47,636 nt of DNA from UMGS902 sp045580835 (GCA_045580835.1 JAZNOM010000052.1:1-47636), one strand, 5' to 3'; positions 22,134 to 32,180 are shown, counted from the stretch's first letter. The notes: a model not told the origin generated them from the sequence alone. Numbers and translations: made by a program.

Positions 22134-24416
22134 ATGGCAAATTTAGTAATTGTAGAGTCTCCCGCTAAAGCAAGTACAATAAAGAGCTATCTCGGTAGCA
22201 ATTATAAGGTTGTCGCTTCCAAAGGTCATGTTCGCGACCTTCCTAAAAGTACGCTTGGCGTAGATATAGAGAATAATTTTGAGGCGCATTATATAAATAT
22301 TCGCGGAAAAGGCGATTTGATCAAGGCGCTTAAAAAGGATGCAAAAGCCGCGAATAAAGTGTTTCTCGCAACCGACCCCGACCGCGAGGGAGAAGCCATT
22401 TCCTGGCATCTCGCAACCGCACTCGGTCTCCCAGCGGAAAAATGTTACAGAGTTGCGTTCAATGAAATTACAAAGGCGGCTATTAAAGAAGCTATCAAGA
22501 ATCCCAGAGAAATTGATGAGGAACTTGTAAACTCACAGCAGGCGCGCCGTATTCTTGATAGAATTGTTGGCTATAAAATAAGTCCGTTCCTTTGGAAAAG
22601 CGTTAAAAGCGGTCTTTCAGGAGGTCGCGTACAGTCTGTCGCTACCAGAATTATTGTAGACCGCGAGGCGGAAATCCGCGCATTTGTTCCGCAGGAATAC
22701 TGGACGATTGATGCTATGCTTGCGACAAACGAAAACAAACTTGTAAAAGCCAGACTTATTGGTAAAGGTAAGGGGAAGATAAAGATTTCTTCCAAAGCCG
22801 ATGTTGATAGCGTGCTTGCCGAAATCGGTGATAGTGCATTCCTTTGCACAAGCGTTAAAAAGGCGGCAAAGACAAAGCAGCCTGCTCCTCCTTTCACCAC
22901 CTCTACCATGCAGCAGGAAGCATCCAGAAAACTCAATTTCCAGTCGCAGAGAATTATGCGTGTTGCGCAGGAACTTTATGAAGGTGTAAACCTTGGTGCA
23001 GAAAACGGCGGCGTACAAGGTCTTATTACGTACATGCGTACCGACTCTCTCCGTATTTCTGCGGATGCGCAATCTGCAGCGCTTGAAATGATTAGCGAAA
23101 AGTACGGTGACGGTTATTGTCCTTCCCGTCCTCGTGTGTATAAGACAAAGTCAAACGCGCAGGATGCGCATGAAGCAATCAGACCTTCTAATGTTAAACT
23201 TGAACCTGCTGCGGTTCGTAAGTACCTTTCTTCTGACCAGTATAAGCTTTATAAGCTGATTTGGGACAGATTTGTAGCGAGTCAGATGGCATCTGCGGTG
23301 TTTGATACCGAAACCATTGAGTTTGATGCTAAAGGATATACTTTCCGTACAAGTGGATACACTGTTAAGTTCCAAGGTTACATGGCGGTTTATGAGGAGT
23401 CTTTTGATGAGATTCCTGCGCAAGATAGCGACAATGTTGAGAAAAACGAGAAATTGCCCGTAATCAATGAAAAAGATTTGCTTGCACGCAAGGATTACGA
23501 TAATGTTCAGCATTACACTGAGGCACCTCCGAGATTCAATGAAGCTTCTTTGATTAAGTTCATGGAAGAAAAGGGAATCGGACGCCCCAGTACCTACACT
23601 CCTATTATTACGACTATTATTGCGCGCAATTACGTTGCACGCGAGGGCAAGTCGCTCGTTCCCACCAACCTTGGCGAGGTTACTACAAAGCTTATGGTTG
23701 AACATTTTCCTGAGGTTGTTGACTATGAGTTTACCGCTCAGATGGAAGATAAACTTGACGGTATTGCTCGTGGTGACAGCACTGTAGAAAAGGTTCTTGG
23801 AGATTTCTATGTTGGCTTTGCAAAATCCCTTGAATCTGCTAACGAGAATCTTAATGCAGGCAACATTGAGGTTGCAGCAGAGGAAACAGACATAATATGC
23901 GACAAGTGCGGTAGCCGTATGGTTATAAAAAACGGCAGATTTGGTCGTTTTGCTGCTTGCCCCAATTATCCTACTTGTAAAAATACCAAACCACTTACAA
24001 AGCCCGAAGAAGAAGAGCAAAAAGAAAAGAAGCCGCAGGTTATTGCCGACTTTAAGTGTGAGCTTTGCGGTGGCGATATGGTACTTCGCACCGGTAGATA
24101 CGGTAGCTTTTATGCATGTGTAAACTATCCTAAATGTAAGTTTACAAAGCAGCGTGTAAAGGAAATCGGTGTAGATTGTCCTAAATGCGGTGCAAAGATA
24201 GTTTCTAAAATGGGCAGAAACAAGACTGTGTTCTATAGTTGTGAGCGTTATCCCGACTGCGATTTCTCCACTTGGGATTTGCCCACTAATGAAAAATGTC
24301 CTAATTGCGGCAAAATGCTGTTCCGCAAGAAGGGTAAGGATTTATATGTTTGTCAGGATAAAGAATGCGGATATAAGGCTGACGCGCCTGCTCTTACCTT
24401 GACAGAGGAGAACTAA
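22134..24416 (+). CDS. topA: DNA topoisomerase I
   Basis: Relaxes negative supercoils behind transcription by cutting one strand. The 760 residues begin with the TOPRIM domain (LVIVESPAKASTIKSYLG; ATDPDREGEAISWHL near 82). The catalytic tyrosine is in GLITYMRTDS near 300. EKGIGRPSTYTPII follows near 480. The C-terminus holds four cysteine zinc ribbons: CDKCG near 588, CELCG near 640, CPKCG near 680 and CPNCG near 720, each with a second cysteine pair or near-pair. Four is at the high end for Firmicutes. Its ribosome-binding site is unusual (see leader). Confidence 0.97.
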   Translation: MANLVIVESPAKASTIKSYLGSNYKVVASKGHVRDLPKSTLGVDIENNFEAHYINIRGKGDLIKALKKDAKAANKVFLATDPDREGEAISWHLATALGLPAEKCYRVAFNEITKAAIKEAIKNPREIDEELVNSQQARRILDRIVGYKISPFLWKSVKSGLSGGRVQSVATRIIVDREAEIRAFVPQEYWTIDAMLATNENKLVKARLIGKGKGKIKISSKADVDSVLAEIGDSAFLCTSVKKAAKTKQPAPPFTTSTMQQEASRKLNFQSQRIMRVAQELYEGVNLGAENGGVQGLITYMRTDSLRISADAQSAALEMISEKYGDGYCPSRPRVYKTKSNAQDAHEAIRPSNVKLEPAAVRKYLSSDQYKLYKLIWDRFVASQMASAVFDTETIEFDAKGYTFRTSGYTVKFQGYMAVYEESFDEIPAQDSDNVEKNEKLPVINEKDLLARKDYDNVQHYTEAPPRFNEASLIKFMEEKGIGRPSTYTPIITTIIARNYVAREGKSLVPTNLGEVTTKLMVEHFPEVVDYEFTAQMEDKLDGIARGDSTVEKVLGDFYVGFAKSLESANENLNAGNIEVAAEETDIICDKCGSRMVIKNGRFGRFAACPNYPTCKNTKPLTKPEEEEQKEKKPQVIADFKCELCGGDMVLRTGRYGSFYACVNYPKCKFTKQRVKEIGVDCPKCGAKIVSKMGRNKTVFYSCERYPDCDFSTWDLPTNEKCPNCGKMLFRKKGKDLYVCQDKECGYKADAPALTLTEEN

Positions 24417-25769
24417 TTGGAACAGATTAATGTTATAGGCGCAGGGCTTGCAGGCTGTGAAGCGGCCTGGCAAGCAGCGCAGCGCGGTGTTCATGTGCGT
24501 CTTTACGAAATGAAGCCTCAAAAGTATACTCCGGCACATCATAATGAAAAATTTGCTGAGCTTGTTTGCTCAAATTCTTTGCGTTCTAACGCTGTTTCTA
24601 ACGCAGTGGGACTGCTTAAAGAAGAGATGAAAACACTCGGTTCTCTTATAATCGAAGCAGCATATGCAACAGAGGTGCCTGCCGGCAGTGCGCTTGCCGT
24701 TGACCGCGAAAAGTTTTCTGTATATATTACGGAAAAGATTAAAAATCACCCCAACATCGAAGTTATTGAAGGCGAAGTTTGCGAGATACCGCGCGGCGAA
24801 ATAACCGTGGTAGCTTCCGGCCCCCTTACATCTGATGCGTTGTCAGAAGATATTGCAAAGCGTATTGGCTGTTCAAAGCTTCATTTCTTTGATGCTGCGG
24901 CTCCGATTGTTGATTTTTCAAGCATTAATATGGATGTTGCCTTTTTCGCTTCGAGATACGGCAAGGGCGAGGCATCATATATCAATTGTCCTATGACTAA
25001 AGAGCAGTATGATGTTTTCTATAATGAACTTATCAATGCCAAAGAAGCCGAACTTAAGGAATTTGACAAGCAATCACAAAAGGATTTGACAGTTTTTGAA
25101 GGTTGCATGCCTGTTGAGGTTATGGCAAAACGCGGATATGAAACTCTGCTTTTCGGACCGCTTAAACCCGTAGGACTTCCTTTGCCTTCAACCGGAAAAG
25201 ATGCTTATGCTGTTGTTCAACTTCGTCAGGATAATGCTGAGGGCACGATGTTCAACATGGTAGGTTTTCAGACGCATCTTACGTTTGGAGAGCAAAAACG
25301 TGTATTTTCGCTTATTCCGGGACTTGAAAACGCCGAGTTTGTTCGATATGGCGTGATGCACAGGAATACTTATCTTAATTCCCCCGGTTTGCTTGCATCC
25401 GATTATTCAGTAAAAGAAGAACCCAACTTGTTTTTCGCAGGTCAAATGACTGGTGTTGAGGGCTATGTTGAGTCTGCTGCATCAGGACTTCTTGCCGGTA
25501 TCAATGCTGCCATGACTGCACTTGAAAAAGACAGAGTGCTTTTCCCTCGTGAAACTGTTATAGGTGCAATGGCAAATTATGTTGCAAACGGCGGCACGGG
25601 AACTTTTCAGCCAATGAATGCTAATTTTGGTATTGTTGCCCCTTTGGAATATAGAGTTAAGGGCGGCAAAAAAGCAAAGAATGAAGAATTGGCAAAGCGG
25701 TCGTTGAATTTGATTTCAGAGCTTTGCGACAATTTGAATTTTGGTGAATTTAATGAAAATAATTATTGA
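24417..25769 (+). CDS. trmFO: Folate-dependent tRNA uracil-54 methyltransferase TrmFO
   Basis: Makes ribothymidine-54 in tRNA using methylene-tetrahydrofolate and FADH2, unlike the SAM-dependent TrmA. The 450 residues begin with the FAD-binding loop INVIGAGLAGCEAAWQ. They contain LVCSNSLRSNAVSNAVGLLK near 43, the family's LKPVGLP near 250, and TGVEGYVESAASGLLAG near 340. The start is TTG 24417, directly after the topA TAA, with GAGGAG ahead in the topA end. The gene overlaps plsX by 17 bases, so topA, trmFO and plsX are likely translated as a chain. Confidence 0.95.
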   Translation: MEQINVIGAGLAGCEAAWQAAQRGVHVRLYEMKPQKYTPAHHNEKFAELVCSNSLRSNAVSNAVGLLKEEMKTLGSLIIEAAYATEVPAGSALAVDREKFSVYITEKIKNHPNIEVIEGEVCEIPRGEITVVASGPLTSDALSEDIAKRIGCSKLHFFDAAAPIVDFSSINMDVAFFASRYGKGEASYINCPMTKEQYDVFYNELINAKEAELKEFDKQSQKDLTVFEGCMPVEVMAKRGYETLLFGPLKPVGLPLPSTGKDAYAVVQLRQDNAEGTMFNMVGFQTHLTFGEQKRVFSLIPGLENAEFVRYGVMHRNTYLNSPGLLASDYSVKEEPNLFFAGQMTGVEGYVESAASGLLAGINAAMTALEKDRVLFPRETVIGAMANYVANGGTGTFQPMNANFGIVAPLEYRVKGGKKAKNEELAKRSLNLISELCDNLNFGEFNENNY

Positions 25770-26784
25770 TGTTATGAGCGGTGATAACGCTCCGCTCGAA
25801 CTTGTAAAAGGTGCAATAATGGCCAAGGAGAGCCTTGGTGTTGACATCACTGCAGTCGGAAACGAAGAAGTAATTAAAAGAATATCAGCAGAAGAATCTT
25901 TAAATATCAGTGGTATCGAAATTGTAAATGCAGCCACGGTAGTCAACATGGAAGATGATGCAATGTGCGTTGTCAGGGCTAAAAAGGATTCTTCGATGGC
26001 GATTGGCTTACAGATGCTTTCAAATGGTGAAGGCGATGCTTTTGTAAGCGCCGGAAATACCGGTGCCTTGCTTGCAGGCGCGACTTTGGTCGTGCGTCGT
26101 ATTAAAGGCATCAAGCGCGCAGCGATTGGCACAATTCTTCCGTTTGCTGCTCCGGTTTTACTGCTTGATTCCGGAGCCAATCTTGATATTGACGAAAAAA
26201 CGCTTGAGCAGTTTGCCATTATGGGGTCGACATATATGGAAAAGCTTTATGCTTTAGATAAGGCGCGTGTAGGATTGTTGAATAACGGAACAGAATCTAC
26301 AAAAGGTACACCGCTTTATAAGAGCGCAAATGAACTGCTTGGCAAGTCTGCCGACATAGATTTTGTCGGTAACGTTGAGGCTAAAGAACTTCCGTTTGGG
26401 GCATGCGACGTTATCGTTTGCGATGGTTTTACGGGGAATATTTTACTCAAATCCATCGAAGGCATGGGCAAATTCTTTATGAAAACATTGAAAAATGTTT
26501 TTTACGAGAATATCATTACAAAAATTGCCGCATTACTTGTCAAAGACAAGGTTAGCGGTCTAAAAAAACAGTTTGACTCATCTGAGCATGGCGGTGCACC
26601 GCTTCTTGGAATTTCAAAGCCGGTTTTTAAGGCACACGGCTCGTCCGATGCTCGCGCTGTTATGAATGCGGTTCGCCAGGCGAAAAGCTTTGTTGAAAAC
26701 TGTGTAATAGATGATATTACCGCCCTTGCAAATAGACTTAAAGAGCGTGACGCGGAGACGAAAACGCAAGAAACAGCGGAATAA
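25753..26784 (+). CDS. plsX: Phosphate acyltransferase PlsX
   Basis: Converts acyl-ACP to acyl-phosphate, the acyl donor for PlsY in phospholipid synthesis; a peripheral membrane enzyme. The 343 residues start IIIDVMSGDNAPLELVKGA and contain DAFVSAGNTGALLAGA near 95, LLDSGANLD near 138 and CDGFTGNILLK near 222, all family blocks. ATG 25753 is favoured over 25741 because GGTG at 25741-25744 serves as its SD and IIIDVMSGD is the normal beginning. The usual plsX-acpP-rnc order is broken here: rnc follows directly and no acyl-carrier gene is present. Confidence 0.95.
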   Translation: MKIIIDVMSGDNAPLELVKGAIMAKESLGVDITAVGNEEVIKRISAEESLNISGIEIVNAATVVNMEDDAMCVVRAKKDSSMAIGLQMLSNGEGDAFVSAGNTGALLAGATLVVRRIKGIKRAAIGTILPFAAPVLLLDSGANLDIDEKTLEQFAIMGSTYMEKLYALDKARVGLLNNGTESTKGTPLYKSANELLGKSADIDFVGNVEAKELPFGACDVIVCDGFTGNILLKSIEGMGKFFMKTLKNVFYENIITKIAALLVKDKVSGLKKQFDSSEHGGAPLLGISKPVFKAHGSSDARAVMNAVRQAKSFVENCVIDDITALANRLKERDAETKTQETAE

Positions 26785-26807
26785 TAAAAAACTCAGGAGG
26801 ATTAAAT

Positions 26808-27521
26808 ATGCATACGATGCGCAAGGAGCGTGCAACTCTGGAAAAGGCTATTGGTTATACATTTAAAGATATAACTCTTCTTGAAACCGCTTTAACACAT
26901 TCCTCTTATTCAAATGAGGCAAAAAGCAAAGGCGTAAACATTGAGTGCAACGAGCGTCTTGAGTTTTTGGGAGACTCTGTGCTTTCTATTGTTGCAAGCG
27001 AGTTCTTGTTTTTTGAATTTGATTGTCCCGAAGGAGAACTTACTAGAATGCGAGCAGAAATAGTTTGTGAAAAGGCTCTTTCGGTGCTTGCTAAAAAAAT
27101 AGGTCTTGGTGAGTTTTTGAATCTTGGTCACGGTGAAGAACTCAGTGGCGGCAGAGAACGCCCGTCTCTTTTGGCCGATGCATTTGAAGCTTTGCTTGCA
27201 GCGATATTTATTGACAGCGGCATGAATAAAAATACCGTTGCCGAGTTTTTGCTTCCTCTATTGCGTGAAGAACTTGTAAAACTTGAACTTACCGGAGCCG
27301 CAAAAGATTTTAAAACTCTTTTGCAACAGTTTGTGCAGCAGGTTGGCGGTGAAGTGCTTGAGTATTTTGTGATAGACGAGCACGGCCCCGATCACGCCAA
27401 AGTTTTCACGGTTGAAGCAAGACTTAACAGTAATGTTATTGGTACCGGTGAAGGGAAAAGCAAGCGTGCGGCTGAACAAATGGCTGCAAAACAGGCACTT
27501 GAACTGTTTGACCAGGAATAA
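26808..27521 (+). CDS. rnc: Ribonuclease III
   Basis: Cuts double-stranded RNA, including rRNA precursors. The 237 residues open with the RNase III domain: LETALTHSSYSNEA near 25, the signature NERLEFLGDSVLSIVAS near 45 and LADAFEALLAAIFIDSG near 117, whose aspartate and glutamate coordinate Mg2+. A double-stranded-RNA-binding domain follows from about 165 (DFKTLLQQFVQ; SKRAAEQMAAKQAL at the end). The SD AGGAGG precedes ATG 26808. A terminator follows at once, and smc then has its own promoter, although rnc-smc-ftsY order is conserved. Confidence 0.97.
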   Translation: MHTMRKERATLEKAIGYTFKDITLLETALTHSSYSNEAKSKGVNIECNERLEFLGDSVLSIVASEFLFFEFDCPEGELTRMRAEIVCEKALSVLAKKIGLGEFLNLGHGEELSGGRERPSLLADAFEALLAAIFIDSGMNKNTVAEFLLPLLREELVKLELTGAAKDFKTLLQQFVQQVGGEVLEYFVIDEHGPDHAKVFTVEARLNSNVIGTGEGKSKRAAEQMAAKQALELFDQE

Positions 27522-27526
27522 CTTTT

Positions 27527-27556
27527 AAAAGCACCTTTCAAAGGTGCTTTTTCTTT
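27527..27556 (+). terminator. Terminator after rnc
   Basis: AAAAGCACCTT (27527-27537) pairs with AAGGTGCTTTT (27541-27551) around TCA, followed by further T. It separates the trmH-to-rnc run from the smc operon. Confidence 0.92.
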
Positions 27557-27588
27557 TTAAAAAATACCTACAAAAAAGGCGAAAGGTG

Positions 27589-27617
27589 TTGAAAAAAAGC
27601 AGAATGTAATATATAAT
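27589..27617 (+). promoter_or_regulatory. Sigma-A-type promoter of the smc operon
   Basis: TTGAAA (27589-27594) and a perfect TATAAT (27612-27617) are 17 bases apart, 50 bases ahead of the smc start and just after the rnc terminator. It probably drives the run from smc to leuS. Confidence 0.75.
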
Positions 27618-27666
27618 ATTAAGTTAGTAGTATATAAACTAAATTGTAAGAAACGGAGGACTGTGC

Positions 27667-30600
27667 GTGTATTTAAAATCGCTTGAATTACACGGCTTTA
27701 AGTCGTTCCCTAATAAAACGGTTTTGAATTTTGAACCGGGTGCCACCGTTGTAATTGGACCTAACGGAAGTGGCAAGTCTAATATTTCCGATGCTATGCG
27801 TTGGGTTCTTGGTGAGATTTCCAGTAAGAATATCCGCGGTACAAAGATGGAGGATGTAATCTTTGGCGGTGCCGATTCGCGCAAACCCATGAGCTTTGCT
27901 GAAGTTTCGGTTACTTTTGACAATACCGAGAGTGCTCACCGTATAGATGTTCCGTATGATGAAATTACCGTTACAAGAAGGTACTATCGCTCTGGTGACA
28001 GTGAATATTTTATTAACCGTAAGGCTGTTCGCCTTAAGGATATTCACGAGTTGTTTATGAATACCGGTATTGGCCGTGACGGATATTCGGTTATCGGTCA
28101 GGGTAAGATTGCAGAAATTCTTTCGCGCAAAGGCGAGGACAGACGTAATGTCTTTGAAGAGGCTGCGGGTATCGCCAAGTATCGCTATAAAAAGCACGAA
28201 GCGGAAAAGAAACTTTCGGCGGCTGATGACAACCTTGTTCGCCTTACCGATATTGCTAATGAACTTGGCAGTCGTGTAGGTCCTCTTGAAAAAGAATCTG
28301 CAAAAGCAAAGAAGTATCTTGAAATATACGAGGGTAAAAAACGTGCCGACGTTAGCCTTTGGCTATACGACGGCGAGATTTTGAAAACTAAACTTGTTGA
28401 CGCTGAAAAAGCTCTTGAATTGTCAGCACATGAACTTGAAGTTGCCGAGGACAGTTTGCGTTCTCTTGAAACTCAAAGTGATAAGCTTTTTGAAGAAAGC
28501 CAGCAGGGAAAGATGGTTTCCGAAAAGCTGCTTACTGAAATCAACTCTTTAAAAGAACTTGTCCACAAGGCTGACAGTGACATCAAGGTTGCCGAAAATG
28601 AAATTGAGCATAAGAAAGAGCTTTTAAAGCAGGCTACCGAGTCTATTGACGGTGCTGCGGCTATGACCGATTCTGTAAAAGCAGAATTCTCTGAAAACGA
28701 TGCTTTAATTGCAGAAAAGCAGACGGCACTGTCTGACATAGAGAAAGAACGCGAGTCGCTTTCTGAAAGGCACGCTGCATGCGGCATGCGTGCGGATGCA
28801 CTTGAAAAAGAAATTGACGAAAAGCAGGCAGAGGCACAAAGACTGCGTGATACCGCGGTAGACATAAAGGTGCGCGTAAGCGTGCTTGAAAATACCATCG
28901 TTACCGATACAAGTGCCGGAAGTCAGGCTGAAGCTGAAATTTCGGAATACGAAAAAGAAGCTAAACGCATTTCTGATGAAATCACCGCTACCAACAAAGA
29001 ACTTGATAATTATAGTGAGAATGCGGAGAAAACTGACAAGTTAATCGAAGAGCTTGCTTCTGCACTTGAAAAGGCAGAGAATGAGCGCAATACCATTCAG
29101 GATTCTATCTCCGAAGAGCGAGTAAAGCATGACGGCCTTGTTCACCGTGCAGAAGCGCTTTCGCGCATGGAGGAACTTTTTGAAGGCTACTCTTCAAGTG
29201 TCCGTTTTGTAATGCAGGCGTACAGCGAGGGCAAAATTAAAGGTGGCGAGGTTTACGGACCTATTTCAAAACTTATCAGTGTTCCTGAAAAATATGTCAC
29301 TGCAATCGAAACTGCGTTTGGTGCGAATATTCAAAATATTGCTGTCGAAAATGAAGATGCAGCAAAATCTGCAATTAGGCTTTTGAAGGATGCTCACGCC
29401 GGACGTGCTACGTTTTATCCTTTGACATCTGCGACTGCGCAGGATGAAACCGAAGAGATGATTCGTGCGAGAAAGTATGACGGATACATTGGCAGAGCAG
29501 ACTTGCTTTTTGACTATGATTCAAAGTTTGCAGAAGTTATGCGCAGCATTCTTGGCAGAACATTGATTTTCGATACACTTGATAATGCATCTGCTATGGC
29601 GCGTGAACAAAAATATCATGTTAAGGTTGTTACGCTTGACGGTCAGATTATTAACGCAGGCGGTTCGTATACCGGCGGTTCGGTTCGTCGCGATAGCGGT
29701 ATTTTAACTCGTTCAGCCGAAATTCGCACATTGCAGACCGCGGCAGCAGAGTCTGAAAAAGAGCTTAAAAAACTCGAAACGGATTTTCAAAAAGCTTTTT
29801 CTGCGCATAAGGATGCGCAAACCCGTCTTGCGGGCGCAACTCAACAAAAGGAAATCGTTAATACACTTATTGCATCGGAAAAGGCACATCTTGATACACT
29901 TGCGGCAAAGCTTGCTACAAATACAAGTCTTTGCGAAAAACTTCGTGCTGATCTTGAACGTATCAGCAGCCAAAAAGCGGGATACAATGAAGAGATTAGT
30001 AAACTTAACGATGAGCATGCGTCAATAGAAGCGCAAATTGAAGAAATTCGAGTTTATCGCCTTAATAAGGACAGCGAGCGCAATGAAGCCCTTGATGAGC
30101 AGCGTGAGCTTGATAAGCGAATGGGCGAAAATGCTATTAAAATAGCCGAAGTTAAAAAGGATATCGAGGCACTTCAATCTCGCCGTGCGCAGCTAGGTGC
30201 AAGACTTACCGAAATTGCCGGCGCGGTTATGAATTCCGAAACTGCAAAGAAAAATTACATTTCTGAAATTGATGCGCTATATGCCTCTAACGATGAAAAG
30301 CGAGAAGAGGTTGCAAAGATGGTAACACGTCTTGACATGCTTACAGAGCAACGTGGCAATGTTGAAACCGATACCACCGAATATGAGCGTAAACTTAATG
30401 AAACTCGTTTGCGTATCCGTGAAAAGAACAGCCAAAAAGAGGTTATCCTTGTAGCGTATAATAAAAACGAAGCACGCCTTCGCGCGCTTCATGCCGAGCA
30501 GGATAAGGCGGCAGAGAGAATGTATGAGGAGTACGAGCTTACATATGCGCTTGCGCGTGAACTCGGATATCCTCCGCTCACTCCCGATACCCGTCCGGCG

Positions 30601-31254
30601 GTGGCGTCAGCGGCGGCTGAATACCGCAAAGAGATGAAGTCGCTTGGCCCCGTTCATGTTGGTGCTATTGAGGAATATGCCGAGGTTAAGACGCGATATG
30701 ATGAGATGTCGGTTCAGATAGAGGATTTGAAAAAGTCCAAAGCCGAACTCACAAGCGTTATCAATCGTCTTGAAAATGAAATGCGCGGTCAGTTTATGGA
30801 TGCGTTTAATCAGATTAATAAGAACTTTTCAGAGGTTTTCAGCGCTTTGTTTGGAGGCGGTACGGCAGAGCTTTCGCTTACCGAACCTGAAGATGTGCTT
30901 ACAAGCGGAATTGAAATTAAAGCCGCTCCTCCCGGTAAGATTATCAAGAGCCTTACATTGCTTTCCGGCGGTGAGCAGGCGTTTGTAGCGATTGCGCTGT
31001 TTTTTGCAATCCTCAAGGTTAATCCTTCGCCTTTCTGCATTCTCGATGAAATTGAGGCAGCGCTTGACGAGGTTAACGTTAATCGCTTTGCTGAATATGT
31101 AAAGCAAATGTCCTCCAACACTCAGTTCGTGCTTATTACTCACAGACGCGGTACTATGGAGGCGGCAGACCGCATTTATGGCGTTACCATGCCGGAACGC
31201 GGTATTTCAAAGGTACTTTCTCTGAATATCGGCGATATTGATTTTAAGCTTTAG
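27667..31254 (+). CDS. smc: Chromosome segregation protein SMC (condensin ATPase)
   Basis: The core of the SMC-ScpAB condensin that extrudes DNA loops. The 1195 residues match the family. Walker A GPNGSGKSN is near 32, then a Q-loop region and RRYYRSGDSEYFINRK near 103. A long coiled coil follows, then the hinge (about 500-655, with VYGPISKLI and GGSYTGGSVRR), the returning coil, the ABC signature LSGGEQAFVAIALFFA near 1100, and Walker B FCILDEIEAALDEVN near 1122. The start is GTG 27667 after GGAGGA at 27655-27660. scpA and scpB lie in the minus-strand operon of this window. Confidence 0.98.
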   Translation: MYLKSLELHGFKSFPNKTVLNFEPGATVVIGPNGSGKSNISDAMRWVLGEISSKNIRGTKMEDVIFGGADSRKPMSFAEVSVTFDNTESAHRIDVPYDEITVTRRYYRSGDSEYFINRKAVRLKDIHELFMNTGIGRDGYSVIGQGKIAEILSRKGEDRRNVFEEAAGIAKYRYKKHEAEKKLSAADDNLVRLTDIANELGSRVGPLEKESAKAKKYLEIYEGKKRADVSLWLYDGEILKTKLVDAEKALELSAHELEVAEDSLRSLETQSDKLFEESQQGKMVSEKLLTEINSLKELVHKADSDIKVAENEIEHKKELLKQATESIDGAAAMTDSVKAEFSENDALIAEKQTALSDIEKERESLSERHAACGMRADALEKEIDEKQAEAQRLRDTAVDIKVRVSVLENTIVTDTSAGSQAEAEISEYEKEAKRISDEITATNKELDNYSENAEKTDKLIEELASALEKAENERNTIQDSISEERVKHDGLVHRAEALSRMEELFEGYSSSVRFVMQAYSEGKIKGGEVYGPISKLISVPEKYVTAIETAFGANIQNIAVENEDAAKSAIRLLKDAHAGRATFYPLTSATAQDETEEMIRARKYDGYIGRADLLFDYDSKFAEVMRSILGRTLIFDTLDNASAMAREQKYHVKVVTLDGQIINAGGSYTGGSVRRDSGILTRSAEIRTLQTAAAESEKELKKLETDFQKAFSAHKDAQTRLAGATQQKEIVNTLIASEKAHLDTLAAKLATNTSLCEKLRADLERISSQKAGYNEEISKLNDEHASIEAQIEEIRVYRLNKDSERNEALDEQRELDKRMGENAIKIAEVKKDIEALQSRRAQLGARLTEIAGAVMNSETAKKNYISEIDALYASNDEKREEVAKMVTRLDMLTEQRGNVETDTTEYERKLNETRLRIREKNSQKEVILVAYNKNEARLRALHAEQDKAAERMYEEYELTYALARELGYPPLTPDTRPAVASAAAEYRKEMKSLGPVHVGAIEEYAEVKTRYDEMSVQIEDLKKSKAELTSVINRLENEMRGQFMDAFNQINKNFSEVFSALFGGGTAELSLTEPEDVLTSGIEIKAAPPGKIIKSLTLLSGGEQAFVAIALFFAILKVNPSPFCILDEIEAALDEVNVNRFAEYVKQMSSNTQFVLITHRRGTMEAADRIYGVTMPERGISKVLSLNIGDIDFKL

Positions 31255-31274
31255 AAAGGATTCAAGCATTAATA

Positions 31275-32180
31275 ATGGGATTTTTTGATAAACTCAAAGC
31301 CGGACTTGCCAAAACCAAGAATGCTTTTGTGAGTCAGGTAGACAATCTCTTTAAAAGCTTTGTTAAGGTAGATGAAGAGCTTTTTGAAGAGCTTGAGGAG
31401 CTTTTGATTTGCTCCGACGTGGGGGTAAATACTACTGAAGAGATTTTGGAACGCCTGCGCGATGCCGTCAAGTCGGAACGCATTACCGACGGCGAGGTCG
31501 TTAAGGAAAAACTTAAAAGCATCCTCGCTGAAATGGTAGGTGACGGAAGCGTACTTGAACTTAATACCACACCTTCGGTAATTTTGGTTATCGGCGTAAA
31601 CGGTGTTGGTAAGACAACCTCTATTGGTAAAATCTCTGCACAGCTTAAGTCGCAGGGCAAAAAAGTTGTTGTAGCTGCTGCTGATACTTTCCGTGCGGCG
31701 GCGATTGATCAGCTTGCTGTATGGTGTGACCGTGCCCAGGTAGAGCTTATCAAGCAGAGCGAAGGCTCGGACCCTGCCGCGGTTGTTTACGATGCGGTAA
31801 GTGCCGCAAAGAGCAGAAATGCAGATGTTTTGATAGTTGATACTGCCGGCAGACTTCATAATAAGAAAAATCTTATGGATGAGCTTGCTAAAATCAACCG
31901 TGTTATATCTCGCGAACTTCCGGATGCATCAAGAGAAACTCTTTTGGTGCTTGATGCTACTACCGGACAAAATGCGATTATGCAGGCAAAGGAATTTAAG
32001 TCTGTAGCAGATATTACCGGCCTTGTGCTTACCAAACTCGACGGAACCGCTAAAGGCGGCAGCATTTTCTCAATTAAAGGTGAGCTTGATGTGCCTGTGA
32101 AATATATCGGCGTGGGTGAGAAGATTGATGATATGCAACCCTTTAATTCCGAGGAGTTTGTTCGCGCTATGTTTGAGTGA
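31275..32180 (+). CDS. ftsY: Signal recognition particle receptor FtsY
   Basis: The membrane-associated GTPase that receives ribosome-SRP complexes at the translocon. The 301 residues consist of the N and G domains with almost no acidic A domain, as in many Gram-positives. G1 is GVNGVGKTTSIGK near 110, then DTFRAAAIDQL near 143, DTAGRLHNKKNLMDEL near 193 and TKLDGTAKGG near 255. The first residues (GFFDKLKAGLAKTK) form the amphipathic membrane-targeting helix. ATG 31275 follows AAAGGA. It is 20 bases behind smc. Confidence 0.96.
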   Translation: MGFFDKLKAGLAKTKNAFVSQVDNLFKSFVKVDEELFEELEELLICSDVGVNTTEEILERLRDAVKSERITDGEVVKEKLKSILAEMVGDGSVLELNTTPSVILVIGVNGVGKTTSIGKISAQLKSQGKKVVVAAADTFRAAAIDQLAVWCDRAQVELIKQSEGSDPAAVVYDAVSAAKSRNADVLIVDTAGRLHNKKNLMDELAKINRVISRELPDASRETLLVLDATTGQNAIMQAKEFKSVADITGLVLTKLDGTAKGGSIFSIKGELDVPVKYIGVGEKIDDMQPFNSEEFVRAMFE

